From: Betaproteobacteria bacterium
GTDB taxonomy: Bacteria; Pseudomonadota; Gammaproteobacteria; Burkholderiales; Casimicrobiaceae
NCBI GenBank assembly: GCA_016716425.1
Contig: JADJWJ010000021.1
Coordinates: 186,001 to 250,000 of the forward strand
Reading direction: 5' to 3'
DNA length: 64,000 nucleotides
The notes under the pieces: generated by a model
Databases searched by the model: none
Seen by the model: only the letters and a program-made list of their open reading frames with translations
Told to the model about the DNA's origin: nothing
Program-made: the position numbers and the translations under genes
Shown here: in pieces, positions 46,931 through 54,864 of the stretch
Layout of the letters: each line of letters opens with the position of its first letter
Position numbering within the stretch: the stretch's first letter is position 1

Positions 46931-49099
46931 ATGGACTCTCCGACCCGACCGGCCACCGCGATGCCCGATTCCGCGCCGGGCGCGGACGCCGTCGCGCGCT
47001 CCGCGGCCCCGCCGGCGCCTGCCGTCCCCACGATCAACCGCGAGCTGTCGCTGCTCGACTTCAACCGCCGCGTGCTGGCGCTGGCCGAGGACGCGAGCGT
47101 GCCGCTGCTCGAGCGGTTGCGCTTTCTGTGCATCGCCGGCAGCAACCTCGACGAGTTCTTCGAGATCCGCGTCGCGGGCCTGAAGGAGCAGCTGCGCGCG
47201 AAGGTCGCGCCGCCGGGCATGACGCTGCACGACGCGCGCGAGCTGGTCGCGCGGCTCGCCGCCGGCGCGCGTTCGCTGATCGCACACCAGTACCGCGTGC
47301 TGAACGGCGACGTGCTGCCGGCGCTGGAGGCGGCCGGTGTGCGGCTCGTCCGGCGCACCGAGTTCACGCGCGCGCAGCGGACGTGGGTCGCGCAGTACTT
47401 CGCCCGCGAAGTGCGGCCGCTGCTGACGCCGATCGGGCTCGACCCCGCGCACCCGTTCCCGCAGGTCGTCAACAAGAGCCTCAACTTCGTGATCGAGCTG
47501 TCCGGCAACGACGCGTTCGGCCGCGACACCGGCATCGCGATCGTCAAGGCGCCGCGCGTGCTGCCGCGCGTGATCAAGCTGCCGCGCGACGTCGCCGGCG
47601 CCGACAATTCGTTCGTCATGCTGTCGTCGGTGATCCACGCGCACCTGGCCGAGCTGTTCCCGGGCCGGCGGGTCGACGGGTACTCGCAGTTCCGGGTGAC
47701 GCGCGACGCCGACCTGTGGATCGACGAGGAGGAGGTGAAGAACCTGCGGCAGGCGCTGCAGGGCGAGCTGCCGCAGCGGCAGTTCGGCTCGGCCGTGCGG
47801 CTCGAGGTCGCCGCCGAGTGTCCGGCGCACCTCGCCACGTTCCTGCTGCAGCAGTTCGGGCTCGGCGCGGACGACCTCTACCGCTGCGACGGTCCGGTCA
47901 ACATCGCGCGGCTGGCCTCGCTCGCCGACCAGGTGGACATCGACGAGCTGAAGTATCCGCCGTTCGTTCCCGGCGTGCCCGACCGCCTGCGCGACGCGCC
48001 GGACATCCTGTCCGCGATCCGCGAGCACGACATCCTGCTGCACCACCCGTTCCAGTCGTTCGAGCCGGTGGTCGAGTTCATCCGCCGCGCGGCGGAGGAC
48101 GACGACGTGGTCGCGATCAAGCAGACCGTCTATCGCACCGGCGTCAATTCGGCGCTGATGGAGGCGCTGATCGAGGCGGCGCGGCGGGGCAAGGAGGTGA
48201 CGGTCGTCGTCGAGCTGATGGCGCGCTTCGACGAGGAGGCCAACATCAACTGGGCCGAGCGGCTCGAGCGCGCGGGCGCGCAGGTCGTCTACGGCGTGTT
48301 CGGATTGAAGACGCACGCGAAGCTCGCGCTGCTGGTCCGGCGCGAGCGCGACGCGCGCGGGCGCCGCAAGCTCGCCTGGTACGCACACCTCGGCACCGGC
48401 AACTACCATCCGCGGACGACGCGGCTGTACACGGACTTCGGGCTGCTGACCGCCGATCCGCGCATCTGCGCCGACGTCAACGAGGTGTTCCTGCACATCA
48501 CCAGCCTCGCGAAGGCCGCGCGGCTGTCGCGCCTGCTGCTGGCGCCGTTCACGATGCATCGGCGCGTGGTCGACATGATCCGCCGCGAAGCGCGCCACGC
48601 GCGCGAGGGCCGACCGGCGCGCATCATGGCGAAGATGAACGCGCTGGTGGAGGAAGGCGTGATCCGCGAGCTCTACGCGGCCTCGGCCGCCGGGGTGAAG
48701 ATCGACCTCGTCGTGCGCGGCGCGTGCGCGCTGCGGCCCGGCGTCGCGGGCGTGTCGGACAACATCCGCGTGCGCTCGATCCTCGGGCGCTTCCTCGAGC
48801 ACCATCGCGTCTGGTACTTCGACAACGACGGCGACCCGGCCGTCTGGCTTGCGTCCGCCGACTGGATGGGGCGCAACCTGTTCCGGCGCATCGAGGTCGC
48901 CTTTCCCGTGCTGGACCCGGCGCTGCGCCGGCGCGTGGTCGAAGAGGGGCTGCGCGCGTACCTCGCCGACAACCGCGCGGCGTGGCAGCTCGACGCGAAC
49001 GGGCGCTGGACCAAGGTCAGGCCGAGGCGCGGGGTGAGGCGCCGCGCCGCGCAGGCGGAACTGCTCGCGCGCATGCGCGAGCCCGACGAACACGCGTGA
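46931..49099 (+). CDS. ppk: Polyphosphate kinase 1
   Basis: A 722-residue PPK1, which makes polyphosphate from ATP. It begins with the conserved INRELSLLDFNRRVLALAED and SNLDEFFEIRVAGL. The catalytic core includes IKQTVYRTG, VELMARFDEEANI and GLKTHAKLALLVRR, whose histidine is phosphorylated in PPK1, and HLGTGNYHPRTTRLYTDF. An ATG at 46931 with a weak GAAG ribosome site was chosen; a GTG 12 bases upstream is an alternative. It precedes sixA, and the convergent ppx gene lies further on. Confidence 0.95.
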   Translation: MDSPTRPATAMPDSAPGADAVARSAAPPAPAVPTINRELSLLDFNRRVLALAEDASVPLLERLRFLCIAGSNLDEFFEIRVAGLKEQLRAKVAPPGMTLHDARELVARLAAGARSLIAHQYRVLNGDVLPALEAAGVRLVRRTEFTRAQRTWVAQYFAREVRPLLTPIGLDPAHPFPQVVNKSLNFVIELSGNDAFGRDTGIAIVKAPRVLPRVIKLPRDVAGADNSFVMLSSVIHAHLAELFPGRRVDGYSQFRVTRDADLWIDEEEVKNLRQALQGELPQRQFGSAVRLEVAAECPAHLATFLLQQFGLGADDLYRCDGPVNIARLASLADQVDIDELKYPPFVPGVPDRLRDAPDILSAIREHDILLHHPFQSFEPVVEFIRRAAEDDDVVAIKQTVYRTGVNSALMEALIEAARRGKEVTVVVELMARFDEEANINWAERLERAGAQVVYGVFGLKTHAKLALLVRRERDARGRRKLAWYAHLGTGNYHPRTTRLYTDFGLLTADPRICADVNEVFLHITSLAKAARLSRLLLAPFTMHRRVVDMIRREARHAREGRPARIMAKMNALVEEGVIRELYAASAAGVKIDLVVRGACALRPGVAGVSDNIRVRSILGRFLEHHRVWYFDNDGDPAVWLASADWMGRNLFRRIEVAFPVLDPALRRRVVEEGLRAYLADNRAAWQLDANGRWTKVRPRRGVRRRAAQAELLARMREPDEHA

Positions 49100-49110
49100 C
49101 GGAACCCCAC

Positions 49111-49563
49111 ATGGACCTCATTCTCTGGCGGCACTGCGAGGCGGAACCCGGCGAGCCGGACCTTGGCCGGCGCCTGACTTCGAAGGGCGCCAAGCAGGCC
49201 GAGCGGATGGCCGCGTGGCTCGACGCGCACCTGCCGGACACGTGCCGGATCCTCGTCTCGCCGGCCGACCGCGCGCAGCAGACGGCGGCTGCGCTCGGGC
49301 GCAAGTTCAAGACGGTGCCCGAACTCGCGCCCGGCGCGCCAGTGTCGCAGGTGCTGGCGGCCGTGAACTGGCCCGACTCGCGCGAGCCGGTGCTGGTGGT
49401 CGGGCACCAGCCCACGCTCGGTACCCTCGCGTCGTTCCTGCTGTCCGGCGAGGAGGCGTACTGGTCAATGCGCAAGGGCGCGGTCTGGTGGCTGTCGAAC
49501 CGCAACAAGGACCGCGGGGCCGCGGTCGTGCTCAAGGTCGTGCTGGGGCCGGATTACGTGTAG
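49111..49563 (+). CDS. sixA: SixA-like phosphohistidine phosphatase
   Basis: A 150-residue histidine phosphatase of the SixA branch. The catalytic RH motif is WRHCEAEP near residue 7 rather than the usual RHGEA. The second histidine is in VVGHQPTLG, and VSPADRAQQTAA is conserved. SixA removes phosphate from phosphohistidine on Hpt or PTS proteins. It lies 11 bases after ppk and is probably co-transcribed. The cysteine after the RH pair is unusual. Confidence 0.9.
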   Translation: MDLILWRHCEAEPGEPDLGRRLTSKGAKQAERMAAWLDAHLPDTCRILVSPADRAQQTAAALGRKFKTVPELAPGAPVSQVLAAVNWPDSREPVLVVGHQPTLGTLASFLLSGEEAYWSMRKGAVWWLSNRNKDRGAAVVLKVVLGPDYV

Positions 49564-49994
49564 GCGAATTCAAGTCGCTGCGCGTCTTGAATTCGATTGA
49601 AGTCAGCGCGGAAAGCTCCGGGCGGCCGAGCGCTTTCCGCGTAGAAAATGCAACGAAGCGCGCAGCTGCCTCCTTGGGCAATCAGGACATGCGATCGGCC
49701 TGCGTGTCGGCAGCCCGCCACTCCTCGCGGACGCGCGCTGCGCGCCTTGGCTTCGCCCCGCTCGGAATGGCGTACCGCAGATCGCTACGCTCCCTGTTCG
49801 GTAGCGCGCGTCTGCGCGCTGAATGCCTCTCCGCACGTTGGCGCAGTGCGCCTCTCACCCCAGGACTCCCCCCGTTCCGGGGACAGGGAGAGTAGGCGCG
49901 GGCGCAGGCTTCGGCCTCCCTCTCTCCGCTTGCGGGGAGAGGGTTGGGGCGAGGGGGGACTGTCGCGGCCCGAATCTGGCGTGAAGTGGCGACA
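49564..49994. other. Intergenic region with several inverted repeats between sixA and ppx
   Basis: No gene was supported. It holds GAATTCAAG/CTTGAATTC (49566-49574 and 49586-49594), GCGGAAAGC/GCTTTCCGC (49608-49616 and 49632-49640), and two facing copies of the C-rich REP-like repeat (about 49853-49897 and 49915-49957). The two genes converge here, so some of these hairpins may terminate transcription. Confidence 0.7.
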
Positions 49995-51506
49995 TCACCC
50001 GCCCTTGTGCGCCTCGCGCCACGGCAGGCCCAGGTCCGCCCACTCGGCGCGTTCGAGGTCGAGGAGGTGCGACGTCAGCGGGTGCGCCTTCAGCCACCCC
50101 TTGCCGACGCCGAAGCGGAGCGTGCGGCCGACCGTGAGCGCGATGCGCGGCGTGGCGATGGCGCGGCGCGCGTGGTGGAACAGCACGGCGAGCCGCAGCG
50201 CGAGGATCTGCGCGGCGGCGTCGCGGTCGTCGAGCATTTCCGCCATCTTCGACAGGCCGCCGCGGCACCCCAGCACGATCACGGCGAGCCGCCGCTGCTC
50301 CTGCGCGGAGAAGCCCGGCATGTCGGCGTTCTCCAGGATGTACGCGCCGTGCTTGTGGAAGCCGATGTGCGAGACCGTGAAGCCGATCTCGTGCAGCAGG
50401 CCCGCCCACTCGACGCGCTGGGCGGTCTCGGGATCGGGATCCGGCGCGGCCTTCAGGTAGAGCGCCTTCGCCATCGCCGCGACGCGCTCGGCGTGGGGGC
50501 GGTCGATGCGATACCGGCCGAGCAGGCTGTCGACGGTCGCCGCGCGGCTGTCGCGCTGGACCGTGCGGCCGAGGAGGTCGTACAGCACGCCCAGGCGCAA
50601 CGCGCCGCCGACCGGGTTGATCCGCCGCACGTCGAGTTCGGCGATCGCGCCCGCCATGATCGCGAACCCGCCGGCCAGCACGGGCGCGCGCTCCGGCTTG
50701 ACGCCCGCGAGCTGCAGGCGCGCCGCGTGGCCGGCGCCGATCATCCGCTTGCGCAGCCGCGCGAGCCCCTCGGGCGTGATGCCGCCGGCGGACAGGCCGT
50801 TTTCCTCGAGGATCGCGGCCAGCGCGAGTGCGGTGCCCGACGATGCGAACGCCTCGTGCCAGTGCTCGCGGCCGAACTCGCGCGCGATCGCCTCGATCTC
50901 CGCGCGGGCGTGCGTCTCGGCGGCGGCGAACGCCTCCGCGCGCAGCCGGCCCTCCGGAAAGAACTGCCGCGACATGCTGACGCAGCCGAGCTTCAGCGAC
51001 TCCAGCCGCTCGGGCGTCATGTTGCGCCCGATGATGAACTCGGTCGACCCGCCGCCGATGTCGATGACGAGGCGCGGCTGCGGCGAGGCCGGCAGCACGT
51101 GCGCCACGCCGGAGTAGATGAGCCGGGCCTCCTCGTGCCCGCCGATGATGTCGATCGGGAAGCCGAGCGCGGCCTCCGCCTGCGGCAGGAACGAGGCGGC
51201 GTTCTTCGCGACGCGGAACGTGTTGGTCGCGACGGCGCGGACCGCCGACGCGTGCAACCCGGACAGCCGCTCGCGGAAGCGCGTAAGGCAAGCGAGCGCG
51301 GCGCGGCGCGCCGCCGGCGTCAGGTGGCCCTTCTCGTCGATGCCGGCGCCGAAACGGATCGTCTCGCGCCAGGTGTCCAGCCGGAAGATCTGGTCGCCCT
51401 CGACGCGGCCGACCTCGAGCCGGAAGCTGTTCGAGCCCAGGTCGACCACCGCGAGCGTCGTCGGGCGCGGCGCGGGGTTCAGCGAACGCGAGAGGGCGCG
51501 CAGCAT
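49995..51506 (-). CDS. ppx: Exopolyphosphatase (Ppx/GppA family)
   Basis: A 503-residue enzyme that removes phosphate from polyphosphate, and possibly hydrolyses pppGpp. The ASKHA phosphate-binding motifs are VVDLGSNSFRLEV near residue 21 and VIDIGGGSTEFI near 145. The C-terminal HD-like part includes HAERVAAMAKALY and WAGLLHEIGFTVSHIGFHKHG. It is convergent with ppk-sixA and divergent from ilvA, with about 120 bases in between. Having both enzymes nearby suggests local control of polyphosphate. Confidence 0.95.
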   Translation of the reverse strand: MLRALSRSLNPAPRPTTLAVVDLGSNSFRLEVGRVEGDQIFRLDTWRETIRFGAGIDEKGHLTPAARRAALACLTRFRERLSGLHASAVRAVATNTFRVAKNAASFLPQAEAALGFPIDIIGGHEEARLIYSGVAHVLPASPQPRLVIDIGGGSTEFIIGRNMTPERLESLKLGCVSMSRQFFPEGRLRAEAFAAAETHARAEIEAIAREFGREHWHEAFASSGTALALAAILEENGLSAGGITPEGLARLRKRMIGAGHAARLQLAGVKPERAPVLAGGFAIMAGAIAELDVRRINPVGGALRLGVLYDLLGRTVQRDSRAATVDSLLGRYRIDRPHAERVAAMAKALYLKAAPDPDPETAQRVEWAGLLHEIGFTVSHIGFHKHGAYILENADMPGFSAQEQRRLAVIVLGCRGGLSKMAEMLDDRDAAAQILALRLAVLFHHARRAIATPRIALTVGRTLRFGVGKGWLKAHPLTSHLLDLERAEWADLGLPWREAHKGG

Positions 51507-51589
51507 CGGTGGCGGTCGGCGGAAGATGGCGGGGCCGCGCGAAGCCTAGCAGAAAGGCGCGGCGGTCGCCGGCCCGATTAACGCGCCGA

Positions 51590-51618
51590 TTCCGGGGCAG
51601 GTGCGATCCTGCTACGCT
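51590..51618 (+). promoter_or_regulatory. Possible promoter of ilvA
   Basis: TTCCGG (51590-51595) and TACGCT (51613-51618) are 17 bases apart. The ilvA ATG lies only 10 bases after the -10 box and has no ribosome site, so the message could be nearly leaderless. Confidence 0.35.
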
Positions 51619-51627
51619 GGCGCGGTC

Positions 51628-53142
51628 ATGGCCATCGACTACCTGCAGAAGATTCTCACCGCGAAGGTGTACGACGTCGCGGTGGAGACCCCGCTCGACC
51701 TCGCGGCCACGCTGTCGCGGCGCCTCGGGAACCGCGTGTACCTGAAGCGCGAGGACCAGCAGCCGGTGTTCTCGTTCAAGCTGCGCGGCGCCTACAACAG
51801 GATGGCGCACCTGACGCCCGCCGAGCGCGCGAAGGGCGTGATCGCGGCCTCGGCCGGCAACCACGCGCAGGGCGTGGCGCTCGCGGCGCAGCGGCTCGGG
51901 TGCACGGCGACGATCGTGATGCCGGTGACGACTCCCCACATCAAGGTCGCCGCGGTCGAGGCGCGCGGCGGCCAGGTCGTGCTGCACGGCGACTCGTACT
52001 CGGACGCCTTCGATCACGCGCAGCGGCTGCAGAAGGCGTCGGGCGCGACCTTCGTGCATCCGTACGACGACCCGGACGTGATCGCCGGGCAGGGCACGAT
52101 CGGCATGGAGATCCTGCGCCAGCACCAGGACCCGATCGACGCGATCTTCGTCGCAGTCGGCGGCGGCGGCCTCATCGCGGGCATTGCCGCGTACATCAAG
52201 CGCGTGCAGCCGGCGATCAAGGTGGTCGGCGTGCAGCCGGTGGACTCCGACGCGATGACGCGCTCGCTCGCGGCCGGCCGCCGCGTGACGCTGGCGCACG
52301 TCGGCCTGTTCGCCGACGGCGTGGCGGTCAAGCAGGTCGGCCGCGAGACGTTCCGCCTCGCGCGGCAATACGTCGACGACATGATCACCGTCGACACCGA
52401 CGCGACGTGCGCGGCGCTGAAGGACGTGTTCGAGGACACGCGGTCGATCCTCGAGCCGGCGGGCGCGCTGTCGGTGGCGGGCGTCAAGCAGTGGTGCGCG
52501 CGGCACCGGGCGCGGGACCGCACGTACGTCGCGATCGCCTGCGGCGCGAACATGAACTTCGACCGGCTGCGGTTCGTCGCCGAGCGGGCCGAGCTGGGCG
52601 AGCAGCGCGAGGCGATCTTCGCGGTGACGATCCCGGAGCGGCCGGGCAGCTTTCGGGCGTTCTGCGCGCTGCTCGGCAACCGCAACGTCACCGAGTTCAA
52701 CTACCGGTACGCCGACCCGGCGACCGCGCACCTGTTCGTCGGCGTCGAGGTCGCCCACCGGCGGGCGACGGCGGAGCTCCTGGCGTCGTTCCGGCGCCAC
52801 GGGATCGAGGCCTTCGACCTGTCCGACAACGAGATGGCGAAGCTGCACGTCCGCCACCTGGTCGGCGGCCACGCGCCGGCGGCCAGGAACGAGATCCTCT
52901 ACCGCTTCGAGTTCCCGGAGCGGCCGGGCGCGCTGATGCGCTTCCTCGACAGCATGAGCGCCGGCTGGAACATCAGCCTCTTCCACTACCGCAACCACGG
53001 CGCCGACTACGGGCGCGTGCTGGTCGGCATGCAGGTGCCGCCGTCGGACAAGGCCGATTTCCGGCAGTTTCTCGACCGTCTCGGCTACACGCACGTGGAC
53101 GAGACCGGCAATCCAGCCTATCGGATGTTCCTCGGTCGCTGA
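51628..53142 (+). CDS. ilvA: Threonine ammonia-lyase (threonine deaminase), biosynthetic type
   Basis: A 504-residue PLP enzyme that makes 2-oxobutanoate from threonine for isoleucine synthesis. The PLP lysine is K51 in FSFKLRGAYN, and the phosphate-binding loop is VGGGGLIAGIA. The C-terminal 180 residues hold two ACT-like regulatory domains (FAVTIPERPGSFRAF and YRFEFPERPGALMRF), so isoleucine feedback control is expected. The ATG at 51628 begins at the conserved YLQKILTAKVYDVA; a 9-residue upstream extension is possible but unlikely. Confidence 0.95.
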   Translation: MAIDYLQKILTAKVYDVAVETPLDLAATLSRRLGNRVYLKREDQQPVFSFKLRGAYNRMAHLTPAERAKGVIAASAGNHAQGVALAAQRLGCTATIVMPVTTPHIKVAAVEARGGQVVLHGDSYSDAFDHAQRLQKASGATFVHPYDDPDVIAGQGTIGMEILRQHQDPIDAIFVAVGGGGLIAGIAAYIKRVQPAIKVVGVQPVDSDAMTRSLAAGRRVTLAHVGLFADGVAVKQVGRETFRLARQYVDDMITVDTDATCAALKDVFEDTRSILEPAGALSVAGVKQWCARHRARDRTYVAIACGANMNFDRLRFVAERAELGEQREAIFAVTIPERPGSFRAFCALLGNRNVTEFNYRYADPATAHLFVGVEVAHRRATAELLASFRRHGIEAFDLSDNEMAKLHVRHLVGGHAPAARNEILYRFEFPERPGALMRFLDSMSAGWNISLFHYRNHGADYGRVLVGMQVPPSDKADFRQFLDRLGYTHVDETGNPAYRMFLGR

Positions 53143-53373
53143 AGTCGGCGACCCGCGCGCGCCGCAAGGCGGCAGACCCTGCCGCGGCGCGGCAGTCGGC
53201 GCCGCCGAAATTTGCCGGACTGTTGCATTTTTTGCGTTTTCGTCCCCGCAAGCCGATTCCGGCAAGCTTTATGCTCTAGGCAGTCTGCTTGGTCCGTGGC
53301 AGACTTGAACACGACAAGTGCGGGCGCCGGCAGGCGCGCCGCCACCGTTGCCCATCGTGGCAGGGGGCATCCT

Positions 53374-53772
53374 TTGGCAGAGCAGATCCCGTTGCAGGGC
53401 GTGAAGGTGATGGTGATCGACGACTCGAACACGATCCGTCGCAGCGCGGAGATCTTCCTGCTGCAGGCCGGCTGCACGGTGATCCTCGCGGAGGACGGCT
53501 TCGACGCCCTGGCCAAGATCGCCGACCACCAGCCGGACCTCGTGTTCGTCGACATCATGATGCCCCGGCTCGACGGCTACCAGACCTGCGCGCTCATCAA
53601 GAAGAACGCCAAGTTCCACCGGACCCCGGTGATCATGCTGTCGTCGAAGGACGGCCTGTTCGATCGCGCGCGCGGCCGGATGGTGGGCTCGGACCAGTAC
53701 CTGACGAAGCCGTTCACGAAGGAAAGCCTGCTCAAGGCGGTCGCCGCCCATGTCAACCGTGCCGCGGCGTGA
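53374..53772 (+). CDS. pilG: Twitching motility response regulator PilG
   Basis: A 132-residue single receiver domain of the Pil-Chp system. The phosphorylation aspartate is in VFVDIMMPRLDGYQTC, the acidic pair in VMVIDDSNTIRR and the lysine in YLTKPFTKE. VIMLSSKDGLFDRARG is highly typical of PilG. The TTG at 53374 has an AGGGGG ribosome site and gives the usual length. Longer upstream readings cross the ilvA-pilG gap, which otherwise holds no gene. It would act on type IV pilus extension. Confidence 0.92.
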   Translation: MAEQIPLQGVKVMVIDDSNTIRRSAEIFLLQAGCTVILAEDGFDALAKIADHQPDLVFVDIMMPRLDGYQTCALIKKNAKFHRTPVIMLSSKDGLFDRARGRMVGSDQYLTKPFTKESLLKAVAAHVNRAAA

Positions 53773-53924
53773 CGGCTGCGGCGGCGCGAACGCACGCGCG
53801 GTCGGCGCGGCGGGCGGTACACCGGTCCGCAGAGGCCGGGTGAAGGCAGGCAATGGGGCTCGATGATCTCCGCGCGTCCGCGCTGGCGCGGCAATTCGCG
53901 GGGACGAAACAACAGGGTGGAACC

Positions 53925-54290
53925 ATGGCAATCCGCAAGATCCTGATCGTCGACGACTCCCCGACCGAGCGGCATGTGCTGAACGACATGCTGACCAAGT
54001 CGGGTTTCGAAGTCGTCGCGAGCGACAACGGCGAGGACGCCATCCAGAAGGCGAAGTCGCTGAAGCCGGACCTCATTCTCATGGACGTGGTGATGCCGGG
54101 CCTGAACGGCTTCCAGGCGACGCGGGCGATCAGCCGCGATCCGGACACCCGGGCGATCCCCATCATCCTGTGCACGTCGAAGAGCCAGGAGACCGACAAG
54201 ATCTGGGGTATGCGGCAAGGCGCGCGCGACTACATCGTGAAGCCGGTCAACCGCGACGAGCTGCTCGAGAAGATCGCGGCGATCGGCTGA
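53925..54290 (+). CDS. pilH: Twitching motility response regulator PilH
   Basis: A 121-residue single receiver domain. The phosphorylation site is in LILMDVVMPGLNGFQATR, acidic residues in LIVDDSPTERH and the lysine in YIVKPVNRDE. The IWGMRQGARDYI stretch is typical of PilH, which acts on pilus retraction or as a phosphate sink. The ATG at 53925 has a GGGTGG ribosome site and begins with MAIRKILIVDDS; a 24-residue extension upstream was rejected. It follows pilG in the conserved order. Confidence 0.93.
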   Translation: MAIRKILIVDDSPTERHVLNDMLTKSGFEVVASDNGEDAIQKAKSLKPDLILMDVVMPGLNGFQATRAISRDPDTRAIPIILCTSKSQETDKIWGMRQGARDYIVKPVNRDELLEKIAAIG

Positions 54291-54307
54291 CGGGACCCGC
54301 GACGACC

Positions 54308-54826
54308 ATGGCCCGCGCCGCCAAGCTCGACCTCCGGACGTTCCAGCAGGAACTGGCGTCCCGCCTCGCGACCAAGACGGCCGCGCAGGTCGAGTCGTCG
54401 CGGCTGGGCCTCGCGTGCGGCGGCGAGCGCTGGCTGATACGGCTGGCGGACGCCGGCGAGGTCGTCACGATGCCCGACATCGTGCCGGTGCCGCTGACGC
54501 GACCGTGGTTCCTCGGGATTTCCAACATCCGCGGCAACCTCTACAGCGTCGTCGACTTCGCGCGCTTCCTCGGCAAGGACGCAGCGACCGGCGGCCAGCT
54601 GCGGCTGGTGCTGTTCGGGCCGCGCGCCGGGGAGATGAACGCGGGCGTGGTCGTCCAGCGCGTGCTCGGCCTGCGCAACGTCGCCGAGCTGGCGCCCACG
54701 GCGCCGCCGCAGGGCGCGCCGGCGTGGTACGCACAGCGGTGGATGGACGGAGACGGCGGCGCCTGGCAGGAAATCGATCTCGCGCTGCTCGCGCGGGACC
54801 CGGCGTTCCTGCAGGTCGGAGTCTAG
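54308..54826 (+). CDS. pilI: CheW-like coupling protein PilI
   Basis: A 172-residue CheW-domain protein that links the receptor PilJ to the kinase ChpA. It shows the CheW features PLTRPWFLGISNIRGNLYSVVDFARFLG. The N-terminal 50 residues are helical and unlike classical CheW, as in other PilI proteins. It lies 17 bases after pilH and upstream of pilJ. Confidence 0.92.
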   Translation: MARAAKLDLRTFQQELASRLATKTAAQVESSRLGLACGGERWLIRLADAGEVVTMPDIVPVPLTRPWFLGISNIRGNLYSVVDFARFLGKDAATGGQLRLVLFGPRAGEMNAGVVVQRVLGLRNVAELAPTAPPQGAPAWYAQRWMDGDGGAWQEIDLALLARDPAFLQVGV

Positions 54827-54864
54827 GGAAGCGCGCGCGACAGGTGCGCACCAGGAGAATGGAA

